This document shows positions 47,161-60,546 of a stretch of DNA of 64,000 nt, one piece after another. Origin of the DNA: Trematomus loennbergii (taxonomy: Eukaryota > Chordata > Actinopteri > Perciformes > Nototheniidae); the NCBI GenBank assembly GCA_012861695.1, contig JAAOOA010000089.1, forward strand, positions 159,501-223,500, read 5' to 3'. A program made the translations under genes and the position numbers. The first letter of the stretch is position 1, and every line of letters starts with the position of its first letter. Under the pieces are notes generated by a model, which was not told the origin of the DNA, made no database searches, and saw nothing but the letters and a program-made list of their open reading frames with translations.

Positions 47161-48205
47161 AATTGGAGCGGTGGAGTGATGAGGATGTGTCTGCGCTTCT
47201 GGCGATTGACTCGGAGGACGCGAAGCGCCACATTCCGAAGCTTCTACTGTTGCAGTTTCTGTAGCTCTGCAAAGTTAGCAGACCTGGCAAAGTAATGTCG
47301 GGACGACTACCAAGGTAAAATAAAATACATGCACTGCACTGTTTTAATCTGCACAATACTGGTCTTAGATGTACTTTTATTTGCTCAGTAGATCGAGCTA
47401 GCCATGGTAGAACTTGATAACGTTAGGTCCAAGCTGGCTAATAACATCTAGCTAGCTAGCTATTCTCAACCATGCCTGCTATGAACACGTTTTGACTTGT
47501 GAATAAGTGTGCAATGTTCTGTAATTTGCTTCACTAACTCATGGCACTAATCGTGTGTTTCAGGCGAGGTGTTTCTCTCAGGATTAGAAACTAGTTTTCC
47601 CCTCCGGGATAAAAACGAGAATATAACGTTAGCAATTAGCATGCTAGCTGGACATAATGCTACCTCTGTGGCTAATGCATAGAGGTAAACAATAGATTGT
47701 AGTTGAAGTAATTTCAAGTAATTTGCAACATTCATTCTACATGTTAATGGTAAAAGCTTAAACAGTTGATTACCTGCATGCCACAAAGACTGATGTTCTA
47801 ATATTTTTGCACATTTAAGTAGAAAGTAGAAGCCCACAGTGATGACTCTGACGTGGGGGGCTCTCTGTTATGGGCTGCTCCCCTTCTGGTATTTGGACAA
47901 TGTTGTGTCGTTGTTGCGATTAAACTGATCTTGTATCTTGCATATTTCACCTTAGGAAAGTGGGCACGCGATGACAGCTTCCTTGACACCATGGACTGCC
48001 GTGCTATGGTCAGCAAGGAGAATGAGGACCTGCGTGCCAAGGAGATGCACGACGAACGGCTGCTGCATTCACACAAGGCCCAGGAATCGGACGACTAGCC
48101 GCTCATGGTGCCAGGTGGAGCAACAAAATACCTTTCAGGCTGGGCTTCTGGAAGTGCTAAGCGAGCTGATTAAATCCAACAGGCCTTCAAAAAAAAAGAA
48201 AAACT
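47161..48205 (+). pseudogene. Myb/SANT-like accessory gene of the Harbinger-like element, broken
   Basis: A first piece near 47165-47225 reads ERWSDEDVSALLAIDSEDA (Myb-like start). After a TTTCACCTTAG acceptor near 47956, a second piece reads KWARDDSFLDTMDCRAMVSK and ends HKAQESDD plus stop. In another frame QVEQQNTFQAGLLEVLSELI then KSNRPSKKKK follows, so there is at least one frameshift. The polybasic tail fits a nuclear protein of the Myb-like partner type. AATAAA signals lie at 48532 and 48831. Confidence 0.6.
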
Positions 48206-48235
48206 TGTCGTTGATAAACTGTACAATGACTTGTT

Positions 48236-48350
48236 GGGAGGCGTGTGGTGCGTTGGTGTTCGGATCAGGGGAGCACAGGTTCAAACCCCACTGCAGTCAG
48301 GATGTCGTTGTGTCCCTGGGCAAGACACTTCACCCCAAATTGCCTACACC
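48236..48350 (+). mobile_element. SINE head fragment
   Basis: GGAGGCGTGTGGTGCGTTGG, AGGTTCAAACCCCACTGCAG and GGCAAGACACTTCACCCC match the tRNA-like part of the 43036 family; the 3' tail is missing. Confidence 0.7.
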
Positions 48351-50320
48351 TGGACAGTTAATTTGTGTATTATATATATATATGCCACTGTTATTAATAC
48401 TGACACCTAACTTTGCACAAAGGTGTGTCTGCTGCTGAGCCTACCTATTGTATATTATATATATATATATATTTATTGCCACTGTTATTATATTGTTTTG
48501 ATACTACTGACACTTATTGATCTGCTGCTGATAAATAAAAGAGAACCTACATGCACGGCACTAGCATCATGACTGTCTTTGTTTAAACCAGCAGCGGTAC
48601 ACAGACTAACCTGTGTGTGTGTGTAACGTAGTTCTTCAGGTGTGCATGCTTAACATGTATGTATACAAACGTTTTTAAAGAGCTTTCAACCTCATCCCAT
48701 TGTCTTTAACACACATTTAACATAATATACTCATTAATATACAAATATACAGTATGAGTACTGTTTTGATACTGACATTTAATCTTTGCACTAAGGTGTC
48801 TGCACTATTGTAATTGTGTCTGTTGACTGGTAAATAAAAGAGAACCAAATGCACTGTACAAAATATCAGCTTTATTGTCAATTTACAATTTCCATGCTGT
48901 TCAGATGCCTCTCCACAACGTTGCTTCCAGGCGAATACAGAGGAGTTGAAAAGAGCCCTTGGACATTCGGAAATCTTCGATCCACTGCACACGTTGGCAC
49001 CACCTCACACCAGGCCGACGTTCTATTGTTCACCCAGAGTTCCGTAGTATTCGCATATCTGGAACACATACAAAGACACAAATTAGCCCTACATAACTCC
49101 ATAAATCCTACATTAGATAGTATTAATGTGATTTAATGAACGTACCATTGCAGTTCTTTTGGGCGTGATAACGGTCATCATCCTCGGCTGTACAACGGCG
49201 AAACATGTCCATCGCGTGTGATTTCGTCGTCTAATCCTTTTGTTAAGGCTTCTTAACCGCCTTCGCCCCGACTCGGCATTTATATTGCATTTGAATGGTC
49301 GATCTGTATTTGTATTTGTGGCTGAGTTATTGGCTTAAATAACTCCGTTACGAAGCAGTATAACACGACCATCAAAACGTCAACTCCATACCGTGTAGGT
49401 AAACAGAAGCATACAGCGGAAGCGGAAGTTTTTTTTCTTCTTCTCTCGGTTTTTTGGCGGATTGCAACTTTAAGGTGCATACCGCCACCTACTGTACTCG
49501 CCGTGAAGTTGTTTGCAGCCTGCCAGGAAAAGCTAAGCAGAAGAAGAAGAAGTGACGTCAGCGGCTCATTTGCCTAATCCACCCCCAGGAACTCATTTTG
49601 GTGTGAACGCGATCTGCTTTAGTTCGTCAGAACTAAAAGAACTCTCATGAACTAAAGTTCTCAGGAACTACTGTGGGAAAAGTACTTGGTGTGACACACA
49701 CATTTCTAATGACCAGTGTCCATGTCACGTGATCACAAACTATCCCAGCGTGAGAAAAAAACAACATGGCGGATACCCGATTTATTTTTTGTGGAAAATC
49801 CTAAATTGTAGAATAGCTTGGCCGTTAAAATGCTTTTTGATTACATTTCTAGCGAGAAGAAATGCGAGAATGTTTTTTGTGAGACTGGGTTGTGTGTGGT
49901 GGACCGGATCTATAATCCTGCGTCTCTCTAAAGACTCTTCTGGAGAGCAGATGATACAGAAAGTGTCCCTCTGCAGCAGGACTTCCTTTTATCATCCGTG
50001 ACAGTGTGCATCAGCGTCTGCTGCTAACACATCTCTGCAGTAACGTCACTGATGTTTCAGGAGGTTGATGTTTCAGTGCTAAAGTGGTATCAAAATGGAA
50101 GGTACAAACACCACACCTTTGAAGAAGAATACTTTATGACTCCCACAAGGGTGTTCACTCTGTTATTGTATAAAGTACAAATACATTAAGATTGTATACA
50201 TTTAACGAAGAAAGACACAATACTCACTGTGTCACATTTACATTAAACGATTAATAAAATGCACGAGAAGGACGTCTTTTTCCGACTGCATGTTCTTACT
50301 TTGCAAAGGCAGCTACCACG

Positions 50321-50640
50321 TCGTCCGGCAGTGGCTCAGTCAGTAGGGGCTTGGACTGGGAGCTGTAGGGTCGCCGGTTCAAGTCCCCGACCAGACCTAA
50401 AATATGGAGTGTGGACTGCTACTTGGAGAGGTCCCCGTTCACCTCCTGCCCTGCCGTGGTGCCCTTGAGCAAGCTACCGGACACCCCCCTTCCCCCCTCA
50501 CTCCCATTTCTCCACGGGTGCTGTACAATAGCTGCCCACTGCTCCTAGTACTAGACTCCTGGTACTAGGATGGGTTAAATGCAGAGAACACATTTCGCTG
50601 TGTGCTCTGCATGTGTGACCATTAAAGAGGGTTTCATCCC
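50321..50640 (+). mobile_element. tRNA-derived SINE, second family
   Basis: A box TGGCTCAGTCAGTAGGGG from 50332, B box GGTTCAAGTCC at 50376-50386, then a tRNA-unrelated body (GCCCTTGAGCAAGC) and a conserved-looking tail (GGTTAAATGCAGAGAACACA, TGTGACCATTAAAG). Confidence 0.8.
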
Positions 50641-51582
50641 TCCCTATTCTATCTATTGGTTTGAAAAAGTGACACAAGTACATTTTGGCTGAAAGCTTGT
50701 CTGTGTGTATATAAGCTGATCCACAAACAGAGAATTGAGATCCACAAATACAAACTGGATTCAAAAATGCCCGATCAAAAGTTGTACATTTTAGAAAGAT
50801 ACACATAAATGCTTTTCATTTATGTAAATAAAAACCGATTCTATTTTATTTGTGGAATTGTGTGTGTGTTTGAAGATCCTTTTTTGTATCTGCAAATACA
50901 ATGTGAGTTTACAATTATTTGTCTGTATTTGTAGAAGGTGTTTTACATTAGCAGATTACACATTTCCACACAGATTATTAATCTCTTCACACAAATCAAA
51001 TGGAAACACCTACGTCCATAGCATTAGGTCTGAAACACATGCATTTTATGGAGAGCCATATTGCTTTTGATGCCACTTTGATTTATTTCTAGATCACTGC
51101 CATTAGTTTGAACATATATCATGTATTTTATGTTTATTGTGTGAATAATATTTAATCTGGCAGAAGAAATAGTTCCAGTTTCCTTTCACTGGAGATCTTT
51201 GCAGGAAAGTGAATGTTCCTCTGCTTCAGAAACTGAGATTAAAACTACCTCCATAATGTTTTTATAGGATAAAAGCTAACCTGAATTATTGACATGGCAC
51301 TTTGACATCAAAGTTCTGCAAAGTAGAGCTGTACGCTTTTGAAGCAGTTTGTACAAATTACATTTTCTGTGACCGACAGTTTCTTGCAATCCATCAGAAT
51401 TTAAATTGCCTTGAACTTTTTGGGGGAAAGTTGTGTGAGATATTGGTGCGACATCCAACCATGCAGTATGTCTGTGCAGAGCTCCATTATTATTCATTTA
51501 CTTTTTGCATATATGCTCATTTTTACAGGTTATAAACTGTGATTCGAAGTTGAGTTCAAGTGATGAAAAGACGGATACAGTG
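50641..51582. other. Intergenic, unassigned
   Basis: AT-rich sequence with repeated CACAAA/AAATAC words; no gene or TE terminus recognised. Confidence 0.4.
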
Positions 51583-52888
51583 TGTTAGGAAAATACTGAA
51601 TGTATTCTTCCAATATCAGAGTAACATGATAATAAAGGTATCCCAACTGTAGCTGTGTACATGACAGGATGTATGTACCTAGAAGAGCATCAGGACTGTT
51701 TTAGGCATATGATAGCCAGAGATGGGGTCGTTACTACATATACTTTAAAAAAAAGTAATATATTACACTACTTCGTTACTCTCTACATAAAGTAACTCGT
51801 TACTTTACTCGTTACTTTACTCGTTACTTTACTCGCAGGCCGGCCCGCCCCTCCCTACAGGCAGATCACGCAGACTGCTAAAGTTTCAAATGTTCTCTTT
51901 AGTTCAGTTTCCATTGTCGCATAAGACTGATCCAGATAGCTCTGACTATGGCTGTCCTCTGTCTCCTGCTATCTGTATTTTGCGCAGTATATCTCTGAAC
52001 GATGCGATGGTGATTCCACTGTGCAAATGGGCAACATTACCTCTACTATGAAGGATGCTACAAGCCTGTCCATCTCTGCTTTGGTTACCGGTCCTCCAAA
52101 TTCTAATTTGTGCTGCTTCAGGGGTCGGCGGCGGCGCACAACATCCTCACTCGGGTTCGGGGGTCCTTAGCTATTAGCTTCACCTTAGCATGTGTTCTTT
52201 GCAGGTGTTTGTTGAGGTTTGACGTGGTGTTTGCAGCAGTGGATAACAGCTTCTGGCCTGGACACAGTTTGCACCTCACCGTCACATTCCTGTCTATTCT
52301 TCGGACGAACTCAAAATAATGGGCATACCTCTACCCCTCGGAAGTTATCGCTGACTCTGCCATGTTTATGCAGCACTGCACGTGGATATGTGGACGCGCA
52401 AGTCGCGCAGATTACGTACATATAAACCTGCGGCGGAAACCCCTCTTGTCTGTCAGTGTGATTATGACTGATTTTATAAAAGTAACGAAGTAACGCGTGT
52501 CGGGGCAATGTTAGTAACTGTAGTGTGATTACTGAATTATAAAAGTAACGCGTTACACTACTCCGTTACCGACAAAAGTAATATTATTACAACTCTGATG
52601 ATAGCTATGTGATTAACATGATGATTCAGCCTCTATGGAGATAGACATATGACAAGCATGATCATTTCTGACGTGGAGCTAATCTGAAGTAAACATTGAA
52701 TACTGCTTTCTATTCCTCCATCTTGTGACTGTGTAACTCCCTCTCTAGTATATCAGCATGTGAAGGACACTGTTCAGGAACTAGTTGATGCTCTGTATGT
52801 GATGACTACTTCCATTCTGGAGAGGATCACAGATACATGGATCCTGAGATTGAAGCTCAAGCCGGTGACCAGTGATATTTTTCCAACA
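51583..52888. mobile_element. Solo LTR, second copy, split by a hAT element
   Basis: TGTTAGGAAAATACTG to ATTTTTCCAACA with CAGTG on both sides (51578-51582 and 52889-52893). Same sequence as 3833-4241 outside the inserted hAT. Confidence 0.87.
51717..52597 (-). mobile_element. hAT-B element copy 2, nested in the solo LTR
   Basis: CAGAGATGGGGTCGTTAC to GTAATATTATTACAACTCTG with an exact 8-bp duplication ATGATAGC. The first solo LTR reads CATATGATAGCTATG at about 3949-3963, the empty site. It contains the BED-finger sequence in minus orientation with disruptions. Confidence 0.9.
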
Positions 52889-52893
52889 CAGTG

Positions 52894-53574
52894 CACAGTT
52901 TTTTTGTGTACTTTTGAAATCTTGTCCTACATTGTTGAGACACATTTCGCCCTTGTAATATGTTGACTGTTTTTCTTGTGTTTTGCCCTTGTGTTGGATG
53001 TACCGCTGAGCGGCTGTTTTTGGATGCTGAGAGTCAGGTCGCTGCCAAGTGATCGAGTCTTAGCAGGCGCCTCACAGCAGGGGGTAAATGGACACCAGAT
53101 TGTTGCTCTCATGTGTTAAACTCATCAATGAGACAACTGCCAAAGTGCAAAGATGCTTGTCTGTAGTTACAGGCTCTATTTAAAAGGAGGTGATGATAAA
53201 TGATATATTAACATACTGAATGTACAAGATATTATGGAGATTTTTGTTGACCTTGAGGCGATTCATTTCTAAACCGAAGTGCTTACAGGAGGATGTTGAT
53301 CATAGTTTAATATATTTACATGTTTTGTTCTTCTTTTGTTTTTCACAGCTGTGATTATATGCGTTCTACAGTATTGTAATACTACATGGTAAGTGTTTGC
53401 CACAGCTTAAGAGTCAAAACTGCTCCAGAAATTACAAATCTGCTCAAACATTGAACGTCAACCCTTTGTAAAAACTCTCATAGAGATGTCCTGAACAGAG
53501 AATATGATTTGTTGGAAAAATGGAAATGTAGGGTCCTAAGATTGAATAGGGTTAGACTGAAGCAGTTAAATCCC
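52894..53574. other. Intergenic, unassigned
   Basis: No gene or repeat recognised. Confidence 0.4.
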
Positions 53575-53900
53575 AAATCAAATGATGTGGTCTTGAACAT
53601 ATCGTATAGTTTTAATATTGCATCATATTTACGATTTAATCTTATAGTTTGGTATCATATCCTACAGTGTTGTTTGGTATCGTATCGTTTTGTATCGTAA
53701 TATTTGGCAATGTATAATTTGGTTTAATTTAATTGTATCATATTGTTGGTACCATATTGTTTAGTATCGTTTTCATATATCGTTTTGTATCTTTTTGTAT
53801 GATTTTTGTATCGTACCATTTGGTATCGTATCATATCGTTTTGTGTCGCATTGCATAATTTGCTATATAATTACAGGTTCAGGGCTCGTACACACGATGT
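53575..53900. repeat. Degenerate TATCGTNTNGT-type tandem repeat
   Basis: Many copies of TATCGTATCGTTTTG / GGTATCGTATCATATC words, followed by ACAGGTTCAGGGCTCGTACA. A shorter copy lies at 56345-56470. Confidence 0.75.
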
Positions 53901-54251
53901 GAAAACTGCTAATTACTGTCCTGCATTTTGTGTAATGGAGACTGGGCAATAAATGGATTACAGCCATCTTTTAAAAGGTCACAATTAAGAAACCAGCTCT
54001 TTGATTACACCCTTTACACCCAGCTAGGCGTGCACAACCAGAATGAGCCATTAACTTTGTGAGAGGCATCCACTGGGGAGCTCATGTGTACAACCTCATC
54101 AGTTCATTGAAGAAAAGCCAATGCTCCATCCTCAACAAAACCTCTCATTTACTGCAGCTGCAAGTCTCCTTTATGCTTCGCTTGCCTGTGACCACCCAGT
54201 CCTGCATCCCAGGAGATTTCCATAAACCTTGAGACATTCAGAGCAGCGAGG

Positions 54252-54380
<129 letters not shown>

Positions 54381-57300
54381 TTGATTTCCACAGCCCTATT
54401 GTCTTCCCGGATGCTGGGCGGTGAGATAAACCGAATAGGGAGGGAGATGGTGTTTTGGGGATGCACGTTTCTTTCCCCAGATGCCAGATGCTTGCCAAAG
54501 AAAGTCACGTGACCTCCCCATCGTCCTCTGCCAGCTCGACACAACCATCTGTGCATTCACTTGGCAGCCCTTCTCCCTGCAGTCGACTTTCATTCTTGAA
54601 ATATTCTCATTCCTTTTTGAGAGCCTCGAGGGATTGTGTCAAGGTGTTGCCGTCCAAGAAGTCCCTCGTGAATAGAGCGCTGCAATTTGTAATTCCTAAA
54701 CTCTACCCTGGGCACACTGTATTCTATTAACATGTATTAAAGCATATCAAAGGCCTGAGAGGAAGCACTGTGTTGATGCAGAGGACTGACAGCGCTTACA
54801 TTTTTATGCAGTTCTATCTTTCTGCCTTCGAGTTCAACATCACCCGGAGCAAAAGTTGGCTTCTTACTTTTCTTCGTTTCTTTTTTTGAAGTGTGATTGC
54901 ATTTTTTTCCATGTGATGGCCACATATAGACTTATTCCATTCCAGGCCAAGAGAGAACATGTAGTGAGTGTAGAAATGGGCCTTTTGTTCATTTAATTGG
55001 TTCATCTCTGCAGAAATTGATTGTACAGTGATGGACAATCTTGCGAAAGCAACAGGAGAGGAATTCAGTCAGAAAAACAACAGATGGCGAGGGGTCCGGA
55101 GAAAGAGGGACGAGATGAAATATAGTTTTTCTGATCAAGATGAAACCAGAGGTAATAAAAGTAATGTAATGAACACTGAGACATGATCACGTTGTATCGG
55201 CCCTGTCTTGACTTTATCACCGTGTCTCCTGCCATGCCTCGTTGTCTTTCACATCCCAATTAGCGCCGTTTCAAATTCTTCAAGTGGGTTTTATTGCCAA
55301 TCAGATAGCCTCAGTGCCCAGGAGGTCTCTGTTTAATATTGTATCCGCAGCTGTGTGGATACCATCAGATTTAGATTCCCCATTCCTCTCATTTCTTTTT
55401 AAGCTCTCATTTAAAACCCCGCCGCTGCCGCTCAGATTAGATGTATCGCGAATCCGGTCTAAATTACAATGATGACATTCACGGGACTAATTGATGCCGT
55501 GGAACAACCTCCGTGCTGATAAAGGGATCAAAATCATACAGATATAGAACAGCGGTATTAACCACGGGGGATATACAGTTACTAAATATAATAAGGTTCC
55601 TGCTTAGAGTCGAGGTTTCATGTTTATTTTTGCTCTAATTCAGGTCAAAAGTCATAGGAGGGGTCACTGTATTTCTCAAAATCAATGTGTAAAGGTTGTT
55701 GCCTCCATTTTCAGTTTGGTTCCCAACATTAGCAGATCTTTAGGTGTTGCATAATCCATTTAACTCCATTGTTTCAGTACTCAGTTTGATTTATTTCAGT
55801 ACTCAGACAGGTGGAAGTAAGCTGTAAAACCACTCAAACTTTATTTATTTGAATGGTTTCATCTGATTAAGGGGTCACCTTAACTCTAGTGATGTATGAT
55901 GTGTTCTGCATCCGATCTTCAGCTCATTTCATTTAAAAAAGGAACTGTGATTCAGCAAAAAAATTGAATAATCAATTATATTTCTCTCTGGTTTATTTTG
56001 AAGTAATTACCTTGGATTTTGCACAGCTCTTTTTTCGCTATTCCCTGTCATACCTCAACAAAATAACACTGCATTCTCATGTAGGATGTAGAAAGAACAA
56101 CTTCACAAATACAGGTATCAAAAAATGGGTGCTGCTTGAATCCAAATGTATATCATGAGACTTAAAAGACCTCCAGAAGAGGTTGCAATATCGTACATTT
56201 TTAACAATTTCTCTGGCAATCTTGTCAACAAAAGTCAAATGTATTCTCTTCCAAGCTCAGTTTCTGTCTTCATCATCTCACAATTAGCTCTTTGGCAGCT
56301 AACACTCCAGACACACACGTTCATTTGATTGTCTTTAAGCCCAGAACTTATCAATCGTTTGGTACAGTATTGTTTAGTATCGTTTTCGTCGTGTGGCGTT
56401 TTGTATATTTTTGTATAGTACATTGCACAGTTTGGTATGTACTGACAGGTTCAGGGCTTGTACACGGCTTTAAATCTGTCTTATGTGGCGTGCGAACCCA
56501 TGCAAACCCAACCATAATACAAATTCTGTTTAAGTCGCAGTTAAAACATCAGGAAGAATAATAGGCTTTAAAAACAACAACCTATTTCCTCTGACTTGTT
56601 GCTTTTATAGTGTAGTTTAAAACCCAGGTGAACTAAATCAAGGTTTCACATTGGCTCTGGTGGTTAGAAGTCTAAAACATGATTGTGTTTAAATGTTTAA
56701 TATCTTATTGTTTCTGTAGTCTTCATCAGAGCTGCAGTTGCTGTTTACAGAACAAGTGAAGGCCAGTGTGGCGATGGAGGATTCATTGTTAGGTCTCAAT
56801 GAGGCACAAAGTGAATTTTGATGAGAAACAAAACAACACAATTTAATGAAAAACTCCACCGGGTGCCTTTTATTCAAGAATCCCATTTTCTCTAATTCAG
56901 ATTGGCCAACAGCGACTCACAGGTGTTGCATAACGTGAACGTGAAACAAGATTGAAGTGTATCAGCTCAGCAAATACTCTCCGACAGCGTAGTTAAGTGA
57001 GAACTTCATTATGTACCTGGATGACAGCACAATGAAAACAGCTATTGAACTGTTGATGTTTTTTGGCACTTAATTAGAGCAGCGGTGATAAAGAAAGTTG
57101 ATGGGTTTTATCGCTCTCTCAAAATACTGTATACACTGCAATAACTCCCAGCTCTTGGGCCTGTCATCCAGGCGCCGTTGTTTTATGTCTCTAAAGTTAT
57201 CTTGTATCACACCACAGTGTTCAGGAAAGCAAACAGCACAATGTTCTCCTTCTAATCTATTTATGATCTACAACAGCATCCACTTCCACACATTCTCACC

Positions 57301-57838
57301 TCCTTTATCCGGTTTAATCCTGGACTCCTCCTCCCCTGTGTGACCTGCACGTTTCTCACCGTTTAGACTTGCAACAGTATTGATTCGTATGTAAACAGGA
57401 TGTGGCTCCAATTCTCCCATGGTGCAGTCTAACCTTAACTCATACATCAATACGTCAATGCTCTCTTCCAAGACTCCTCCTGAGCACACTCACAAATTGA
57501 TATCCAGCATGGAGTAAATGAAACATCTATCAAAATAAATGCACACACACACACACACAAACGTGCACGATTGAATGTACACAAGAACAACTGCTAAGTG
57601 CTTCCTCTCGACGGACGCGTAAAATATAGACTTTCACTTCTGTGCTGAATCCAGTTAGTGAATATTGTGAACATACTGTAGCTAAACCACTGTTTGGAAA
57701 TAGTGTGTGGAGTTTGATGAAAACTGATAATAACCGAAAAGGTAATGTGATCCTTCAAGTGTGTCTTATAACAACACTCATATGAACATTAACATCAATT
57801 AGGCTGACTTAAAGCAATGATCCTGTTCATCCTGGTCT
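54381..57838. other. Intergenic; possible conserved block at 55190-55520
   Basis: No exon found. 55190-55520 is non-repetitive and balanced in base composition (AATTAGCGCCGTTTCAAATT, GGGACTAATTGATGCCG), compatible with a regulatory element. A degenerate TATCG repeat lies at 56345-56470 and a short (CA)n at 57541-57560. Confidence 0.3.
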
Positions 57839-58213
57839 TTAACACTAGAACCGCCAACGGTTAATTTTACCCGCTGCTGTTTCTTGATTGCGTGTAACTT
57901 TTTTTCAATAAAATATTCAAGTCTCCTCGTCTGTGACTTTTCCTGAAAGTGTGTTATGTAGCACCCTCTGTTGTTAAAAATGGTCAATATGAAGTCAGAT
58001 TGAAAAAATGGCCAAAAGAATGACCATTTATACCCATCAGCGGGTAATATTTACCTTATAGAAAATACAGTGATTTTCGCCGCGTGTAAACATGACGTGT
58101 TGCTATAGCAACGCCTGTTGTTTACTGCGGTTCCTTATAAGATATAATAGCGGGTACATTTGACCCGTTGGCGGTTTTAGGTATACAGCGACCCCTGGCG
58201 GTTCTAGTGTTAA
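57839..58213. mobile_element. TTAA-target MITE, CACTAGAACCGCC family
   Basis: TTAACACTAGAACCGCCAAC at the left and TGGCGGTTCTAGTGTTAA at the right. The interior has ATTTTACCCGC and GCGGGTACATTTGACCCG words that can pair. No coding frame. Confidence 0.85.
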
Positions 58214-59349
58214 GACGCCTCCTTCTCTAAAGAATATATATATTAAGTTTATCAGAACAAGATATGAGATTACAGCAGTGTGCGTAAAGTGGTTCTGTTC
58301 AGTGTTTTATTAAGTGTAAAATTCGCTCGTTTTGCTTCCTCTACAGCTCAAGAGGGACACATTGTTCAGGAAATCTTACACAAAAAATGCCGTACTTTTG
58401 AAAGATATTCCCTGATTTTGTCTAACTCAGACTGCTAAAGCCTCAGAGGAGACTTTGAGTATTTCTTCGCACTTCGAGAAGGTTTTTGCCCCCCCAACTA
58501 GATTTAAAAGGGACTTCATGGCCAGTATGAGGAGGAATGAATAATGGCAAAGGATTGTTTTAAATGGACTTGAAAACGTACTTTAACTGTGTGTAGATGC
58601 CCCAAAGTCTATGGTAGACAAATCAAATGTATTCTTTCTTTTTGTTACTTGACTTCCACTGAAGGAACACTATTTAGGGACACAAAAAGACAATCTTTAC
58701 ACTGAAAAGACTGTAGTTTGTGAAGATATTCATCTATTTTTTGTCTTCATGTGAACCTTTGGATATTTCACTGCACAAAACAAGGACTGTCCCCCTACAC
58801 TTAATGTTGTTAGTGCATTTCAAAGGGTCCTTAATGTCGAGTATTAGCAAGTGAAGTCATTACAAAAAGCATTATCTATCAGAGCGCAAGACAGACTTTG
58901 AACAATTGGACACCATTTCTTTAGTTGCTTGCGGATGCCCTAAAAGCTGAGATGCAGTCTAGTTCATTACTTATTCATTTCAGGAGCTTTTACATTGATT
59001 TGAAGTAAATAGAATACAAAAACACAAACAAGGCAAGATTAAATAAGAGTATAATGTCCTTTTAAAAAGTGAAAGCCACTATATGTAGTATCTGAACATT
59101 TCAGAATGGCGCCCATTGTGGTAAAATCAATAAATAACTCAAATTGAAAGCAATGTTTACCAACTCTTCTCTACTAAATGTATGGATTCAGATGCTTAAA
59201 AGAAGCTGTAACACATATGATTGTAGTCATCACAGCAATAACGATAAAGGAAATGTACACTAATGGTGATTATTTGGAAATGTGAACCTTTAGCTTTAAC
59301 ACAAGTGAATATAAATGTAAATGTATATATATCTCCTTCTACTTTTGAC
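58214..59349. other. Intergenic, unassigned
   Basis: AT-rich; no gene or TE terminus recognised. Confidence 0.4.
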
Positions 59350-59818
59350 TGTAATAACACACAACAAAAACTTGAAATCTTGCCAAGTATATGTGTCTAA
59401 TATCTAGTCAGAATATGTCTTTAGACCTGATATAAGACACAATAACTTCAGAAGTAACACTGCAGTGAGATGTTAGGTCTTGTTTTAGACAGTGCATCAT
59501 CTTGTTGAGTCAAAACATCTTATTTTGAGTTGTATCTCAGATGAAAACACATATTCTTTTACATATTTATTAGAAAATCACCAACTAACATCAGAACACA
59601 AAACACTTTTGAACACAACATTTCCTGATTCTGGTGAAATATAGTTCAAAATGAGTTCCCCCAGCTAATTACAAGATCTGATTTATCTAAATATCCTTTC
59701 TTATTTCAAGAAATCTTACCAAGCACATTTTCACTTGTTCTATGAGCAGATTTGTGTGCTTATTTCAAGTGAAAACTTATTATTTAACTTGTTTTTGGAG
59801 CAGCATTTTTTCCAGTGC
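59350..59818. mobile_element. Probable DNA element ending TTTTTTCCAGTG
   Basis: Contains TTACCAAGCACATTTTCAC, TTATTTCAAGTGAAAACTTA and ends GGAGCAGCATTTTTTCCAGT, the reverse of a CACTGGAAAAAATGCTGCTC terminus common in fish. The left terminus is unclear. Confidence 0.5.
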
Positions 59819-59855
59819 AGCTCTCACTTTCTTTGCATGGTGCATTTGTTTGCAT

Positions 59856-60546
59856 TTAAAGGGGACCTATCATGCAAAATGCACTTTCTGATGTCTTTTA
59901 TACATAACTATGTGTCCCCGGTGTGTCAGGGAACTCACGCAGCGTCAGAAAATAAAACCCTCTCTCTTTTCCTCCGTACCCAAATCTCTAAAAACGGGGA
60001 AACAACGGAGCTGATCCAGATTTGCGTCCGATATGACGTAATATCGGCGGCGGACCCACAGCACTATCAGAAACGCTGCTATCAGAAACAATGCCCGACT
60101 GTTTTGGACGTAATATGGTCGGTGTTTACATTAGCATCGCTAACACTCAGAGCTAACCTGTACTGGAGAGCATGTGTGTGAAGAAGCAGGAAATAAAAAG
60201 GAACTCACCTTGTGGTATAACCGGCAAGAGAGAAAGCCTTTGAGCTCCATACTGTTTCAGAAATAATCCTTGATAATCCATGATATGGCGTTTCATCACG
60301 GCAGTATCTGCCGGTAGAATCTCCCGCATGAGCAGGCATAAGCTCCGCCCCTCTTTTTCATCGATTTAAAAAAAAGTTTTATACCCTAATCAGCACTTTT
60401 GAAACAGGAAGTGAAATAGAGGGATAGAGGCATGGCTAGAATGGGTGATCTGTTTGGTATTTTGAGCAAAACACTTCATAGACATGTTTTTTATATATCT
60501 GAGACCTATGCTATTGCCTAAAAATAACATGATAGGTGACCTTTAA
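59856..60546 (+). mobile_element. TTAA-target MITE, long variant (691 bp)
   Basis: TTAA on both ends, termini AGGGGACCTATCATGC and CATGATAGGTGACCT. The ends match the 485-bp copies but the interior (60060-60480) is different and related to 46110-46620. Confidence 0.83.

Larger units (their letters stand above)
46836..49697. mobile_element. Harbinger-like transposon, decayed
   Basis: Inverted ends GTGCGTTCACACCGGAGTAC and AAAAGTACTTGGTGTGAC. Subterminal blocks are shared with the MITE at 18676. It carries remnants of a Myb-like gene on the plus strand and contains a SINE fragment. The transposase gene was not recognised. Confidence 0.7.
46742..49890. mobile_element. DNA transposon with CCCAGTCTCAC termini hosting a Harbinger-like element
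   Basis: Left CCCAGTCTCACAAAAAA and right TTTTTTGTGAGACTGGG are inverted over 17 bp. Only about 95 bp (left) and 190 bp (right) of its own sequence remain visible around the nested 2.9-kb element. Confidence 0.75.

Noticed and set aside
48849..49136. Possible second gene of the Harbinger-like element (either strand)
   Set aside because: No transposase motif could be identified; left undescribed as a gene.
50332..50386. tRNA-like A and B boxes, and those at 43178-43223
   Set aside because: The tRNA-like heads lack a full cloverleaf and continue into SINE bodies and tails; not functional tRNA genes.
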